Shown: positions 1 through 8,042, numbered from the stretch's first letter. The stretch: DNA of 15,704 bases from Candidatus Daviesbacteria bacterium (GCA_016186985.1 JACPKO010000066.1:1-15704); one strand, 5' to 3'. Made by a program: numbers and translations. Notes: generated from the letters alone by a model not told the origin.

Positions 1-2
1 AC

Positions 3-578
3 CGTGTTTATTCAATCGGACCATTAGCTTTTTTTGATCTAATAACCGCTACAAAAATAACTGCATCCCGATACCTTACTGATGGATTTATTTTAGCCGG
101 ATGGTTTTCATCTTTTCTTCTTTTTACGCTACCTTCAGAAAAAAAGAAACATGAAATGCATATTTTGATTCCTCTTGTTTGCTACCTGGTTATATTTTTA
201 TTGTTCGGGAGCGAGCCTTATGGATGGTACCGGTTTCCTTTTATACCGTTTCTCTTTGCAGCCATCGCCAGAATTTTAATACTTGCTTTAAGAAACCCGG
301 ATTTATTTTTACCCGCTTTTTTAATTTTACTAATACCTGCAGGTGTCAGCCTTTCTAAAATTATCAGTATCGAAAAATTCCAGGAATTGGTTGGAATCTG
401 GAGATGGGGTTTAGCAGGATTATTGCTTATTTATTTATTTTCTTATGCGAAACCCAAATCCAAAATGTTTAAAATTCTGATACCCGTAACATTGATCTGT
501 CTGTTCGTTTTATCTATATATTTGAATCTGGAATATTTTAGAAAAATAACCCCGCAGTATTGGCAAAACGCAACTTGA
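3..578 (+). CDS. C-terminal part of a multi-pass membrane glycosyltransferase-like protein (5' end outside window)
   Basis: The frame is open from the left edge to a TGA at 576-578, so this is the 3' end of a gene starting outside the window; the first internal ATG (156) is not the likely start. The fragment (about 191 residues) is almost wholly hydrophobic, with at least five membrane segments and a short basic loop (SEKKKHE) near 134-155. A Tyr-Gly-Trp-Tyr-Arg-Phe-Pro-Phe stretch after a membrane segment recalls the R-Y-x-x-P element near the end of the membrane core of GT-C/PMT-type (ArnT-like) glycosyltransferases, which move sugars from polyprenyl-phosphate carriers outside the membrane. 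The catalytic N-terminal loop is not in the window, so the family call is tentative. It ends 7 nt before the convergent stop of the GNAT gene. Confidence 0.6.
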   Translation, partial: RVYSIGPLAFFDLITATKITASRYLTDGFILAGWFSSFLLFTLPSEKKKHEMHILIPLVCYLVIFLLFGSEPYGWYRFPFIPFLFAAIARILILALRNPDLFLPAFLILLIPAGVSLSKIISIEKFQELVGIWRWGLAGLLLIYLFSYAKPKSKMFKILIPVTLICLFVLSIYLNLEYFRKITPQYWQNAT

Positions 579-585
579 ATTGGTA

Positions 586-1158
586 CTACCAAACAGGTGG
601 TATCGGTAAGACTACCTGATCTGGGTTATTTAAAACTTTTTCCATAAATTGGTCATTACCATCCATATAAAAGATGCATTCATTTTCAGAGTCTGCATAA
701 AATTTTTCAGTCCCTAAATATACAAACCTATTCAATAAATCAATATTTGTTAAAAATCCACATTTTTCATAGAATCCCTTATTTTTCAGTTTGCAAAAAC
801 CTATCCCTGTTTTATTTCTGTTTACTAACCAATCTTTGATCGCAGCCATGATTGCTTTACCGTACCCTTTTCCTTTTTGTTTGGCGATAATCCCACCTAT
901 CCCTAAAACAAAAAATTCCTCACTATTAAATTTTATTGGTTCCACAGGAAGTAGCTGACCCATTGCTAAAACTTCCTTTCGTTGTTCTAACAGAAAAAAA
1001 TGCCTATCTAGCATTTTTTCTTTTGGAGGTAGTGAGACTTTAAATTCTCTTTCTGAAGCCTCGTTTAATTGATCGATTTCTGAATCTGTTAAGTTCTGTA
1101 ATGTTTTAATGATTACCTGTTTCACAAAAAATATCTTAGCATAAAATGTTGATACCAT
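586..1158 (-). CDS. GNAT-family N-acetyltransferase
   Basis: Predicted cytoplasmic acetyl-CoA-dependent N-acyltransferase of 190 residues; the acceptor cannot be told from sequence. The acetyl-CoA pyrophosphate loop is at about residues 94-100 (Q-K-G-K-G-Y-G, matching R/K-x-x-G-x-G), preceded by the strand GIGGIIA and followed by a helix. A second motif, F-Y-E-K-C-G-F (129-135), is the usual late GNAT motif. The ATG at 1158 has no clear ribosome site. An in-frame GTG at 1125 would give 179 residues with a more usual GNAT start (KQVIIKTLQNL), and an extended -10-like TGCTAAGAT lies 7 nt before it, so the shorter form is possible. It is the last gene of the minus-strand block, 44 nt after the SGNH hydrolase gene. 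Confidence 0.85.
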   Translation of the reverse strand: MVSTFYAKIFFVKQVIIKTLQNLTDSEIDQLNEASEREFKVSLPPKEKMLDRHFFLLEQRKEVLAMGQLLPVEPIKFNSEEFFVLGIGGIIAKQKGKGYGKAIMAAIKDWLVNRNKTGIGFCKLKNKGFYEKCGFLTNIDLLNRFVYLGTEKFYADSENECIFYMDGNDQFMEKVLNNPDQVVLPIPPVW

Positions 1159-1192
1159 TTCTTGCTATTGCAGGATTTCGTATCAGTATTTC

Positions 1193-1210
1193 TTTAATGC
1201 ATTTAATGCA
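1193..1210. repeat. Perfect tandem duplication of a 9-nt unit across the SGNH stop codon
   Basis: TTTAATGCA occurs twice in direct succession (1193-1201 and 1202-1210). On the minus strand the first copy read contains the TAA stop of the SGNH gene and the second lies just downstream, consistent with a small slippage duplication at the gene end. Confidence 0.8.
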
Positions 1211-1829
1211 ATTTAAGAGTTTCTGCAATTAATTCTGCCATGAAGACTTCGCCTTCTATTGACGGATGTATTCCGTCATGAGTTCCAATATAAATCTTAT
1301 TCCCATATTTGCCGTCAATTTGGGATTTTTGATAAGCATTTATGAGGGGGGTTTTTGTTTTAGATGCCAGACTCACAGCATTATCCAGGTTAGTAATGAT
1401 TAATCCCACATGGGTTTTGGTTTTTTCCTCATCCCAATTAACTCCTCCTGCACCTTTGCCGAATCCAGTTTTTAAGGGTGCAATTTCTGCTAAAAGATAA
1501 ACTTCTGCTCCCGTATCTTTAGCTTTTTTAATCAATTCCTTCAAATTATTTAGGTATTCTTTAAGGTCGTAAGGGGACAATGGGTTATAAGCAAAAGAAG
1601 AAATTATTATAACGTCTGCATTAATTTGATTTATCGGGGGGTAACTACGGGTATTAAATTTGAATGGTTCATCAAATCTTCTATTTGCCTCAATAACATT
1701 TTGAGAACCTATGCCGTAGTTATAAAATTTGAACTTTGTTGTCGGGTAGCGCGCCATCATGCTTTTATCTAAATACTCCAAATTTTCGCCCATGGTATCT
1801 ACCATTGAATCCCCAAAAGCGGCAATCAC
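1203..1829 (-). CDS. SGNH/GDSL-family hydrolase (catalytic domain; true start lies upstream)
   Basis: SGNH hydrolases are serine esterases that often remove acetyl or acyl groups from glycans or lipids. Block I is G-D-S at residues 6-8 (nucleophile Ser8), block II is the Gly of N-Y-G-I-G (about 39-41), block III keeps the Asn of an A-Y-N-P turn (Asn82), and block V is D-G-I-H (Asp185, His188), completing the Ser-Asp-His triad. The coordinates begin at GTG 1829, the first standard start in the frame, but this falls inside the first beta strand. The frame stays open upstream to 2093 and encodes a membrane anchor and proline-rich linker (see the 1830-2093 entry), so the real protein is almost certainly longer. 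It follows the GT-C gene directly and probably acts on envelope glycans; that role is inferred. Confidence 0.85.
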   Translation of the reverse strand: MIAAFGDSMVDTMGENLEYLDKSMMARYPTTKFKFYNYGIGSQNVIEANRRFDEPFKFNTRSYPPINQINADVIIISSFAYNPLSPYDLKEYLNNLKELIKKAKDTGAEVYLLAEIAPLKTGFGKGAGGVNWDEEKTKTHVGLIITNLDNAVSLASKTKTPLINAYQKSQIDGKYGNKIYIGTHDGIHPSIEGEVFMAELIAETLKLH

Positions 1830-2093
1830 ATAAGCGGGTTTCTTGGGGCTTGGCCTAACTGAGGGAGCTGGAGTTGGACTGGGGCTTGGAGAAACAAGGG
1901 GACTTGGGATTGGGGAAACTATAACTGCAGTCCTGGTTTCCCCTAAAGTTGTGGGAATTATCGAAGGACTTGGGACAGGCTTTTTTGATAAAAAAAGTAT
2001 CCATACAAAAACCGCCAGACTTATAAATATTAAGGCAGTTATTACAATTCTAAAAACCAGATTATTATTGATAGGTTTAAAATTTTGCGAAAT
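1830..2093 (-). other. In-frame N-terminal extension of the SGNH hydrolase: membrane anchor plus Pro/Ser linker, no standard start codon
   Basis: Translating the minus strand upstream of GTG 1829 gives 88 further codons before a stop at 2094-2096. They encode a short polar start with Asn-Asn-Asn, one strongly hydrophobic segment of about 22 residues (VITALIFISLAVFVWILFL) flanked by Arg and Lys, then a Pro/Ser/Thr-rich linker (pieces such as PSPLVSPSPSPTPAPS) leading into the GDS strand. This is the usual design of an anchored extracytoplasmic enzyme. No ATG, GTG or TTG occurs in the stretch; candidate starts are CTG 2060, ATC 2072 or ATT 2093. It overlaps the end of the GT-C gene if it starts at 2093. 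A frameshift or assembly error is the alternative. Confidence 0.65.
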
Positions 2094-3987
2094 TTACCGG
2101 AGCTGATTTTAAAATATATTCTCTTTCGCCGTTGTTTTCAAAATATATATCTGCGCTGACATCAAAATCGATTTCGCGCAGTTTCACCCCCTTAATATCC
2201 GCGGCTTTTTTACGCCCCTCCTCACCAAGATTTTTATTTAGTAACCCAATGTATCTTGGAAAATCATCCGGAATCACCCAGTTGACCCTTTCCCCAACTT
2301 CCACACCTCCGGGAATTTCAACAACCTCTGCTAGTTGATTAAGTGTTTCTGGCCATTTAACATGCCGGGTGATTATATAAACTTTCACCGCACTAACCCT
2401 GTTTCTGATTTCCCTACCGTCCGTCCCGGTAGGTTTACGGCTTTCAGAAATTATTTTCTTTTTGTTTGAGTATCCCGGCCAGAGATAATCCCATTTCCAG
2501 TTAATATATACCTGGTTATGTATATCTATAAATTCCACTTTTGGACTGAATGAAACTTCTCCATAATCTGTAAGGTATTTTATGTCGTAAACAACATCTG
2601 CACCTTTTTCAGTATTTGATATATTTTTTACCTGTGTATCAATTTTTCTGACAGTTAAAGTCTCATAAAAACTCTCCAAATCTTTTATAAACTGATCTTC
2701 AGAAATGGAATTTCGCTGGTTTGGATCTATGCTTCTATAAAGTTCGCGGTATGCACGTTGGGATATAAAATTAGCAGGCGCCCCTGCGCTGGACTCATAA
2801 TTTTTGACAGCCATACTGCTGTGTAAGTAAGGCAAGTTAAGAAATGCCAGCACCAGCAAAACAGGTGCAAACTTTCTTCCAAAATATGCTATTAGCAAGA
2901 TAAACCCCGGTATTGCCGGCATTAAGTATCTTGGCCAAAAAGATATAAAAGTATTCATAATTAAAAACACAAGGGTTATCCCTGCAATGTATATCCAGGG
3001 CTTTTCTTTTCTTTTCAGGGCTAAGATAAAAACAGACGCAGCTGCTACTGTCCCAAGAGGAAGAATTGGCGACCAGTCACCTAGCCCGGTTTGCCCCGCA
3101 CCCCACCAGCCCTGATAGGTATTTGCAAAAATTCCCCTCCACTGATTTAAGTAATCAACATTACCCTCTGGTTTTAGGTAAAAATCCAGTTGCTTTTGAT
3201 GAAGCTTAAGCCAGGGTATTGGATTTGGGTGATGAATAAAATATGAAATAAAGGCGATGCAATATCCTGCAAAAATTGATCCAAGATAAAATAAGGGGTT
3301 TATCAATTGAGGTAGTTTGCCCAATTTTTTACCCGCCCAAATAACCAGAGGCAGTCCCAGTAAAATTGCTCCCGGTGTATATACCCCGATTTTTGTACCA
3401 GTAGCCAAGCCTAAAAATACTCCCGACAATCCTAAAAAAAATATCCTTGGTTTGTTTAAAAACTTCATAAAAAAGAAAATATGAATTAGAAAAAAAGCCG
3501 TAAGGGGGAGATCAAGCATTGTATCCCTAACCTGAGTGGCAATAAAGGGTGTTGTTGTAAAAACCAGAAGAACAGCCAGTGAATATTTCTTCTTCTGAAA
3601 CAATTCCCTTGTTAAAAACCAAAATACAATTACTGAAAGCAGATACAATCCTAAGCTAACCAGATACGGATTTCCGAAGAAATATTCTGCCAATCCGTAT
3701 AAATATTTTCCGAAAGGGGGAGCTTCGTAGTTTAAATAAAACGGGTTTTCGCCCTGGACAAGCCTATACCCTACAAACTTATAAAGCATTCCGTCCGACA
3801 TCCCCCTGGTGCTGCCTGTTATATTCCATTGGGAATGATAATAAAGGTTTTCATAATATTCGCTTTCGTATTTAAAAAAGAAGATCTGCCGGGAGTTGTA
3901 TAAAACAAATCCTAAAGACAGAAAAATTAAGATAATAAAAACCCAACTAGGAATTTTCTTGAACACATTTAAAATAACTTTAAACAT
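2077..3987 (-). CDS. GT-C (PMT/ArnT-like) membrane glycosyltransferase with a PBP-like extracytoplasmic C-terminal region
   Basis: About 636 residues. The first 395 or so form a multi-pass membrane core with PMT-family features: a first-loop acidic region (S-D-G-M), E-A-P-P-F-G-K-Y-L near residues 88-96 followed by an amphipathic helix (the H-P-P-x-G-K-L motif), R-D-T-M-L-D near 154-159, and F-W-P-R-Y-L-M-P near 350-357. Such enzymes transfer sugars from polyprenyl-phosphate donors to protein, lipid or glycan outside the membrane. The remaining 240 residues are soluble and not part of the usual core. They resemble the NTF2-like plus dimerisation regions of class B penicillin-binding proteins (Y-x-T-D-Y-G; N-W-K-W-D-Y-L-W-P; R-V-N-W-V-I-P-D-D-F), without any transpeptidase domain. 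Start: ATG 3987 chosen over GTG 3993; a weak AAGAGTGAG precedes it. It lies just after the upstream stop (4001), so co-transcription is likely. Confidence 0.8.
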   Translation of the reverse strand: MFKVILNVFKKIPSWVFIILIFLSLGFVLYNSRQIFFFKYESEYYENLYYHSQWNITGSTRGMSDGMLYKFVGYRLVQGENPFYLNYEAPPFGKYLYGLAEYFFGNPYLVSLGLYLLSVIVFWFLTRELFQKKKYSLAVLLVFTTTPFIATQVRDTMLDLPLTAFFLIHIFFFMKFLNKPRIFFLGLSGVFLGLATGTKIGVYTPGAILLGLPLVIWAGKKLGKLPQLINPLFYLGSIFAGYCIAFISYFIHHPNPIPWLKLHQKQLDFYLKPEGNVDYLNQWRGIFANTYQGWWGAGQTGLGDWSPILPLGTVAAASVFILALKRKEKPWIYIAGITLVFLIMNTFISFWPRYLMPAIPGFILLIAYFGRKFAPVLLVLAFLNLPYLHSSMAVKNYESSAGAPANFISQRAYRELYRSIDPNQRNSISEDQFIKDLESFYETLTVRKIDTQVKNISNTEKGADVVYDIKYLTDYGEVSFSPKVEFIDIHNQVYINWKWDYLWPGYSNKKKIISESRKPTGTDGREIRNRVSAVKVYIITRHVKWPETLNQLAEVVEIPGGVEVGERVNWVIPDDFPRYIGLLNKNLGEEGRKKAADIKGVKLREIDFDVSADIYFENNGEREYILKSAPVNFAKF

Positions 3988-4000
3988 TCTCACTCTTAAA

Positions 4001-6133
4001 TCAGTTGGAACTTATCTCGAGATTGATATTTTGGGGCAAAAGCGGAAGTCTTTGAAGCGGCCCCGGCAATTCAGGTTTTATCTTTATATCGGCCCCTATC
4101 ACGCTTTCATTGGATTTTAAAATTGCCTCAACCATATCCGGCTTTTTAAATTTAATTTCAGATTTGATCTTTTCTAAATCCATCTTTGGCATTAGTTTTG
4201 CTTTAAATTTCGCTGTAAAGATTATTTTTCCGTCCTTTTCAACTTTAGCAACAGTAGCTTGGGTTTCCGTTCGTGATAAATCCAGTTCAAATCCTTCGGG
4301 TACTGTCGTTTCAACCAACTTTCCGACGATTGATTTCAAATCAGAATCTGAATATGCCGTACCTTTAAGGCTTAAATTTAAAGTGAGAGAAAATTCTGAT
4401 GCCTGATCTCCTGCATTTTTTGAAAATGACTGCTTCAAAACTTTTTCTACAAATGTCTCTTCCAAAATCTTCATATCCCCGGTTAATTTACCCTGAATTT
4501 CTTCCTGGGCTTTTTTCTTAAGGTCGCCGGTTAATGACGCTAAAAGCTTTTTTTGATCATCTGAGGTAACCACTGTCACATCTTTGGAGACTCCGCCCGA
4601 GAATGCACTGTCAACTTTAGCATTAAAGTCATTTGGAGAAGAACCTTTAATTGTTAATTCCTTGCCCGCCGCTAAATTTCCGTCAGGGCCGATCGTTAAA
4701 GCTGTTGCATTACCTGTAGATTTGCCAAAAGAGATCCCTCCCTCTACCGCCGATTGGGAAGCAACAGTAATACTTGTATCCAGAGCAAAATTCAGATTAT
4801 TTTGTCCAACTAAAACTGTACCCTGTGGGAAAGTTTTGGAGGATTGGGTTTTGTTATAGATAATTACAGCTCCTTTGGCCGGATCGCCAATTTGTTTTTT
4901 ACCTGTGGCGCCAGCTTTACTTGTCCCGTTAACAGAGATTTCAACAATCTTCCCGGCAATCTGTTTATTAGCTTCATCAGTTGTGGTAATTTTTGGATCT
5001 GCCACAATTTGGGTTTCCTTTTCCAGAATTTTCGGGTCAACATATACAGTAACTGTGGCTTTTGGCAAAAACAGATAAGCCAATATTAACACTATGACGA
5101 TTATTACAGGAATAACTAAGGTAAAACCTAAGCCTCTTAGCCACTTCATTAAATTCGGCATCCGTTTAGGGATAATTCCAGCGGGTGATAATTTATCCAA
5201 CACATTACCTACACTCTGAGGCTGGACATTTTTCTCATATGTATCAACTGCTGTGCCTGCGTATTGGTCTTCAATATCGCCTTGCACAAAAGCAGTTTCT
5301 TGAGTCTGGGGGGCCGTATGAGTTTTTGTTTGTTTAGGAGAAATTGGTATTGTGTGATGCTCTAAATGGACATGAGGGTTAATTTCTGAAGCTCCTGCGA
5401 AACTTAAGCTTTTAATGCTGACATCTTCTTCCAGTTCTTCGATTTTAGGCAAATGCAAAAATGGCAGCTGCCCCATCCAATTAAAAGAAACCAGTTCTTC
5501 TTTCAGGTGGCTCATTTTTCCTTTCCCAAAAATCAATATTTTCGCCGGCAAAACTTCAATATCAGGAAAAGATAATAAACCTTTTTCGATATCCCTCGGT
5601 AAACTTTCCGAACGGGCAATTTCTTTACTGCCCAAAACTTTACCCGCTTTAACAACTGCCACGCTCAAAGGATCTGCAATTTCAACCAAAATTGCGGTAG
5701 TCGGCACACCCTCCTGCCTCTCGCGAAGGTGGCAAATAGCGTGGGTTGTCGAAACATAAGCCAAAGGGATAATATCCAATTCCCTTACCAGCTGTTTTAA
5801 TACTTTCGAATAATTGGGTTTCAATTCCTCATCAGCAAGCCATGAATCAGGAACCCCAAAAAGGATTTTTTCAGGTTCAGGCTGAAAATCTGCCAATGCC
5901 TCATCCAGTGCGATATTTGCGGCCTCTACCAGGCTGTGAGCGTTTTCAGGGAAATTTTCCGCAGGATGGAAATTTCTATGGACAAGTGAAATAATCTTTA
6001 CCTTTTCTCCTTCAATCCCCCAAACCGAACCTATAACAAATCCATGCCTAATATCTAAACCGAAATAGTACTCTGACGGATTTTCTTTTCTTTTTGATGG
6101 TAAAATTTTGGACAGATAATCTAACAAGGCCAT
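4001..6133 (-). CDS. Membrane protein with N-terminal actin-like/PilM-like domain and C-terminal baseplate-J-like domain
   Basis: 710 residues in three parts. Residues about 20-230 look like an actin-fold (FtsA/PilM-type) domain: Y-Y-F-G-L-D-I at the first strand, K-I-L-F-G-V-P-D-S-W near 89-98, A-Y-V-S-T near 125, A-I-L-V-E-I-A-D near 147-154, and I-L-I-F-G near 199-203. The second phosphate loop lacks its usual glycine (V-E-I-A-D rather than V-D-I-G), so ATP binding may be lost. Residues 230-330 form a polar, probably disordered linker. One membrane helix (about 335-356) leads into roughly 350 extracytoplasmic residues beginning A-T-V-T-V-Y-V-D-P and containing G-D-P-A-K-G-A-V-I-I-Y-N and T-V-A-S-Q-S, features of proteins annotated baseplate J-like. 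Function is unknown; a cell-surface or pilus-like assembly role is inference. It begins 37 nt after the alaS stop. Confidence 0.7.
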   Translation of the reverse strand: MALLDYLSKILPSKRKENPSEYYFGLDIRHGFVIGSVWGIEGEKVKIISLVHRNFHPAENFPENAHSLVEAANIALDEALADFQPEPEKILFGVPDSWLADEELKPNYSKVLKQLVRELDIIPLAYVSTTHAICHLRERQEGVPTTAILVEIADPLSVAVVKAGKVLGSKEIARSESLPRDIEKGLLSFPDIEVLPAKILIFGKGKMSHLKEELVSFNWMGQLPFLHLPKIEELEEDVSIKSLSFAGASEINPHVHLEHHTIPISPKQTKTHTAPQTQETAFVQGDIEDQYAGTAVDTYEKNVQPQSVGNVLDKLSPAGIIPKRMPNLMKWLRGLGFTLVIPVIIVIVLILAYLFLPKATVTVYVDPKILEKETQIVADPKITTTDEANKQIAGKIVEISVNGTSKAGATGKKQIGDPAKGAVIIYNKTQSSKTFPQGTVLVGQNNLNFALDTSITVASQSAVEGGISFGKSTGNATALTIGPDGNLAAGKELTIKGSSPNDFNAKVDSAFSGGVSKDVTVVTSDDQKKLLASLTGDLKKKAQEEIQGKLTGDMKILEETFVEKVLKQSFSKNAGDQASEFSLTLNLSLKGTAYSDSDLKSIVGKLVETTVPEGFELDLSRTETQATVAKVEKDGKIIFTAKFKAKLMPKMDLEKIKSEIKFKKPDMVEAILKSNESVIGADIKIKPELPGPLQRLPLLPQNINLEISSN

Positions 6134-6170
6134 AAATAATCTTTTCCCAATATTAGCACAGATCTGAGGC

Positions 6171-8027
6171 TTAGAGAAGCTTTGCCCTAATCCTTCTTAC
6201 ACCCTCTGAAATTGCCTCTTCTTTTGTAATCTTAATGCCTCCAATAACCCCCGTATGCTCTACATGCGGACCGCCGCAAAATTCCAGTGAATAATATCCT
6301 CCTCTTTCACGCTGGTCCTTTGCATTAGAATCCAATAAATAGTCTGGTCCTATAGCGTAAATTGACACATTAGATTTGTCGTATTTTTCATCAAACAACC
6401 CGATGGCGTTTAAATTTTTTGCCTCATCAAAAGTCATAAATTTTCTATCTACCTTTAAATCTTCTCTGATTTTTTTATTCACCAAATCCTCTACCGCCTT
6501 TATTTCATCCTCAGTCATTTTTCGCTCAAATGAAAAATCAAATCTTAATCTTTCCGGCGTAATATTTGAGCCTTTTTGAAAAACTTCGGATCCTAAAATA
6601 TCGCGCAGGGCCTGGTGCAATAGATGTGTAGCTGTATGGTACTTTATTTCTACTTCCGAGTGCCCCGCTAATCCTCCTGCAAACTTTCCGACCGACGCAC
6701 CCCGCGACAACTCCTGGTGCTTTTTAAACTCCCTCTCAAAATCTTTTCTGTCTATGGTTTGGCCTTTTTGTTTAACAAGCTCAATTGTCAGCTCCAGCGG
6801 AAACCCAAATGTTTGGTACAAATCAAAGGCCGCTTTTCCGTCAATCTGATCCAGCTTTTTCACCTCGTTTAATCCTTTCTCCAGGGATTTCCCAAATTTT
6901 TCCATTTCCTCAACTATCACCCGCACAACCAATTCCCGGTGAGTTTTTTCCTCTATTCCAAACAGTCCGTTATAAATAAGCAAAACCGCGTCGGCAATTG
7001 CCGCCTCAAAAGCGTCTGTTGGAATTTCTCCTTTTTTTGGGTTTCCCCGAAGTTCGTGCATTTTTACTGCAACCCTCCTGATTAAACGGCGCAATACATA
7101 ACCCTGCATTTTATTTGACGGGATAACTCCTGAAACAATTAGAAATGCTGCAGCTTTTAGGTGGTCGGCAATGATACGCAAGTTAGCAATGCAATTGGGG
7201 CTCGAATAAGATTTGCCGGAATACTTTTCAGTAATTTTAATTATCGGTAAATATAGGTCAGTTTGAAAAATATCTGGATTATCTTTTACAACAGCAGTCA
7301 GTCTTTCAAGCCCACCTCCAAAATCTACATTTTTTTGCGGCAATTCCTCAAATTTTCCCTCGTCCGTCTTTTTGAATTGGATAAAAACCGAATTGGCGAT
7401 TTCTAAAAAACGGCCGCACTCACAATTGGGGTGGCATTTCTTTCCGTATTTTATGTCATGTTTTATTTGTGTAAATTCGTAAAATATTTCACTGTCCGGT
7501 CCACCAATTTCACCAGAGGGCATCTTATCAGGAGTACCGAAGCGGGACCACCAGTTTTTTTCAACACCATATTCGTAAATTCTCTCCTCGCTGATTCCCA
7601 GACTTTTCCAGATCTCCCGGCTTTCCTCATCTTTCGGCACAAATTCGTTTCCTTCAAAAATAGTTACATGAAGTTTTTCCTCCGGAAGATTTAATTCCTT
7701 AGTCAAAAATTCCCAAATCCAGGAAAGCTGCTCTTTTTTAAAATACTCCCCTAAGGACCAATTGCCCAGCATCTCAAAAAAAGTTGTATGGCGGTTATCA
7801 CCAACTTCCTCGATATCTTCTGCCCGGAAAGAGGGTTGAGAATTAACAAGTCTTTTCCCCTCCGGATGCTTTTCTCCCAGCAAAAACGGCACTAAAGGCT
7901 GCATGCCTGAGGAGGTAAAAAGTGTTGTTGGATCATTTTCTAAAACCAATTTAGCACTTGCAACTTCTGCATGTCCCCTGGCTTTAAAAAAATCTAAATA
8001 TTTCTGACGGATTTCCCGACTAGTCAT
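6171..8027 (-). CDS. alaS: Alanine--tRNA ligase, short form lacking the C-Ala domain
   Basis: Cytoplasmic class II synthetase charging tRNA-Ala, 618 residues against about 870-880 in Escherichia coli. Motif 1/2 region: T-S-S-G-M-Q-P near 38-44, S-F-R-A-E-D-I-E near 66-73, F-F-E-M-L-G-N-W-S-L near 83-92; motif 3 is G-G-G-L-E-R-L near 238-244. A cysteine cluster C-H-P-N-C-E-C (198-204) could bind metal. The editing domain has its zinc set: H-T-A-T-H (464-468) plus C-G-G-P-H (Cys584, His588). The protein stops right after G-V-R-R-I, where other AlaRS continue into the helical linker and C-Ala. Start: ATG 8027 is chosen because an extended -10 (8034-8042) places the transcript start on this A; the upstream in-frame TTG (8033) would be untranscribed from that promoter. 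Confidence 0.95.
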   Translation of the reverse strand: MTSREIRQKYLDFFKARGHAEVASAKLVLENDPTTLFTSSGMQPLVPFLLGEKHPEGKRLVNSQPSFRAEDIEEVGDNRHTTFFEMLGNWSLGEYFKKEQLSWIWEFLTKELNLPEEKLHVTIFEGNEFVPKDEESREIWKSLGISEERIYEYGVEKNWWSRFGTPDKMPSGEIGGPDSEIFYEFTQIKHDIKYGKKCHPNCECGRFLEIANSVFIQFKKTDEGKFEELPQKNVDFGGGLERLTAVVKDNPDIFQTDLYLPIIKITEKYSGKSYSSPNCIANLRIIADHLKAAAFLIVSGVIPSNKMQGYVLRRLIRRVAVKMHELRGNPKKGEIPTDAFEAAIADAVLLIYNGLFGIEEKTHRELVVRVIVEEMEKFGKSLEKGLNEVKKLDQIDGKAAFDLYQTFGFPLELTIELVKQKGQTIDRKDFEREFKKHQELSRGASVGKFAGGLAGHSEVEIKYHTATHLLHQALRDILGSEVFQKGSNITPERLRFDFSFERKMTEDEIKAVEDLVNKKIREDLKVDRKFMTFDEAKNLNAIGLFDEKYDKSNVSIYAIGPDYLLDSNAKDQRERGGYYSLEFCGGPHVEHTGVIGGIKITKEEAISEGVRRIRAKLL

Positions 8028-8033
8028 GCGCAA

Positions 8034-8042
8034 ATCATATCA
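8034..8042 (-). promoter_or_regulatory. Extended -10 promoter of alaS, predicted leaderless
   Basis: Minus strand reads TGATATGAT (TG-n-TATGAT) followed by exactly six bases and then the ATG at 8027, so the expected first transcribed base is the A of the start codon. No good -35 is visible, which fits an extended -10 promoter. Confidence 0.55.

Noticed and set aside
1843..2106. Plus-strand frame encoding a Gly/Leu-rich peptide
   Set aside because: It is the antisense of the Pro/Ser linker and membrane anchor of the SGNH hydrolase; the repeated Gly-Leu text comes from reversed Pro/Ser codons.
8031..8033. TTG at 8033 as the alaS start
   Set aside because: It lies between the -10 box and the predicted transcript start; ATG 8027 fits the promoter and is the stronger codon.
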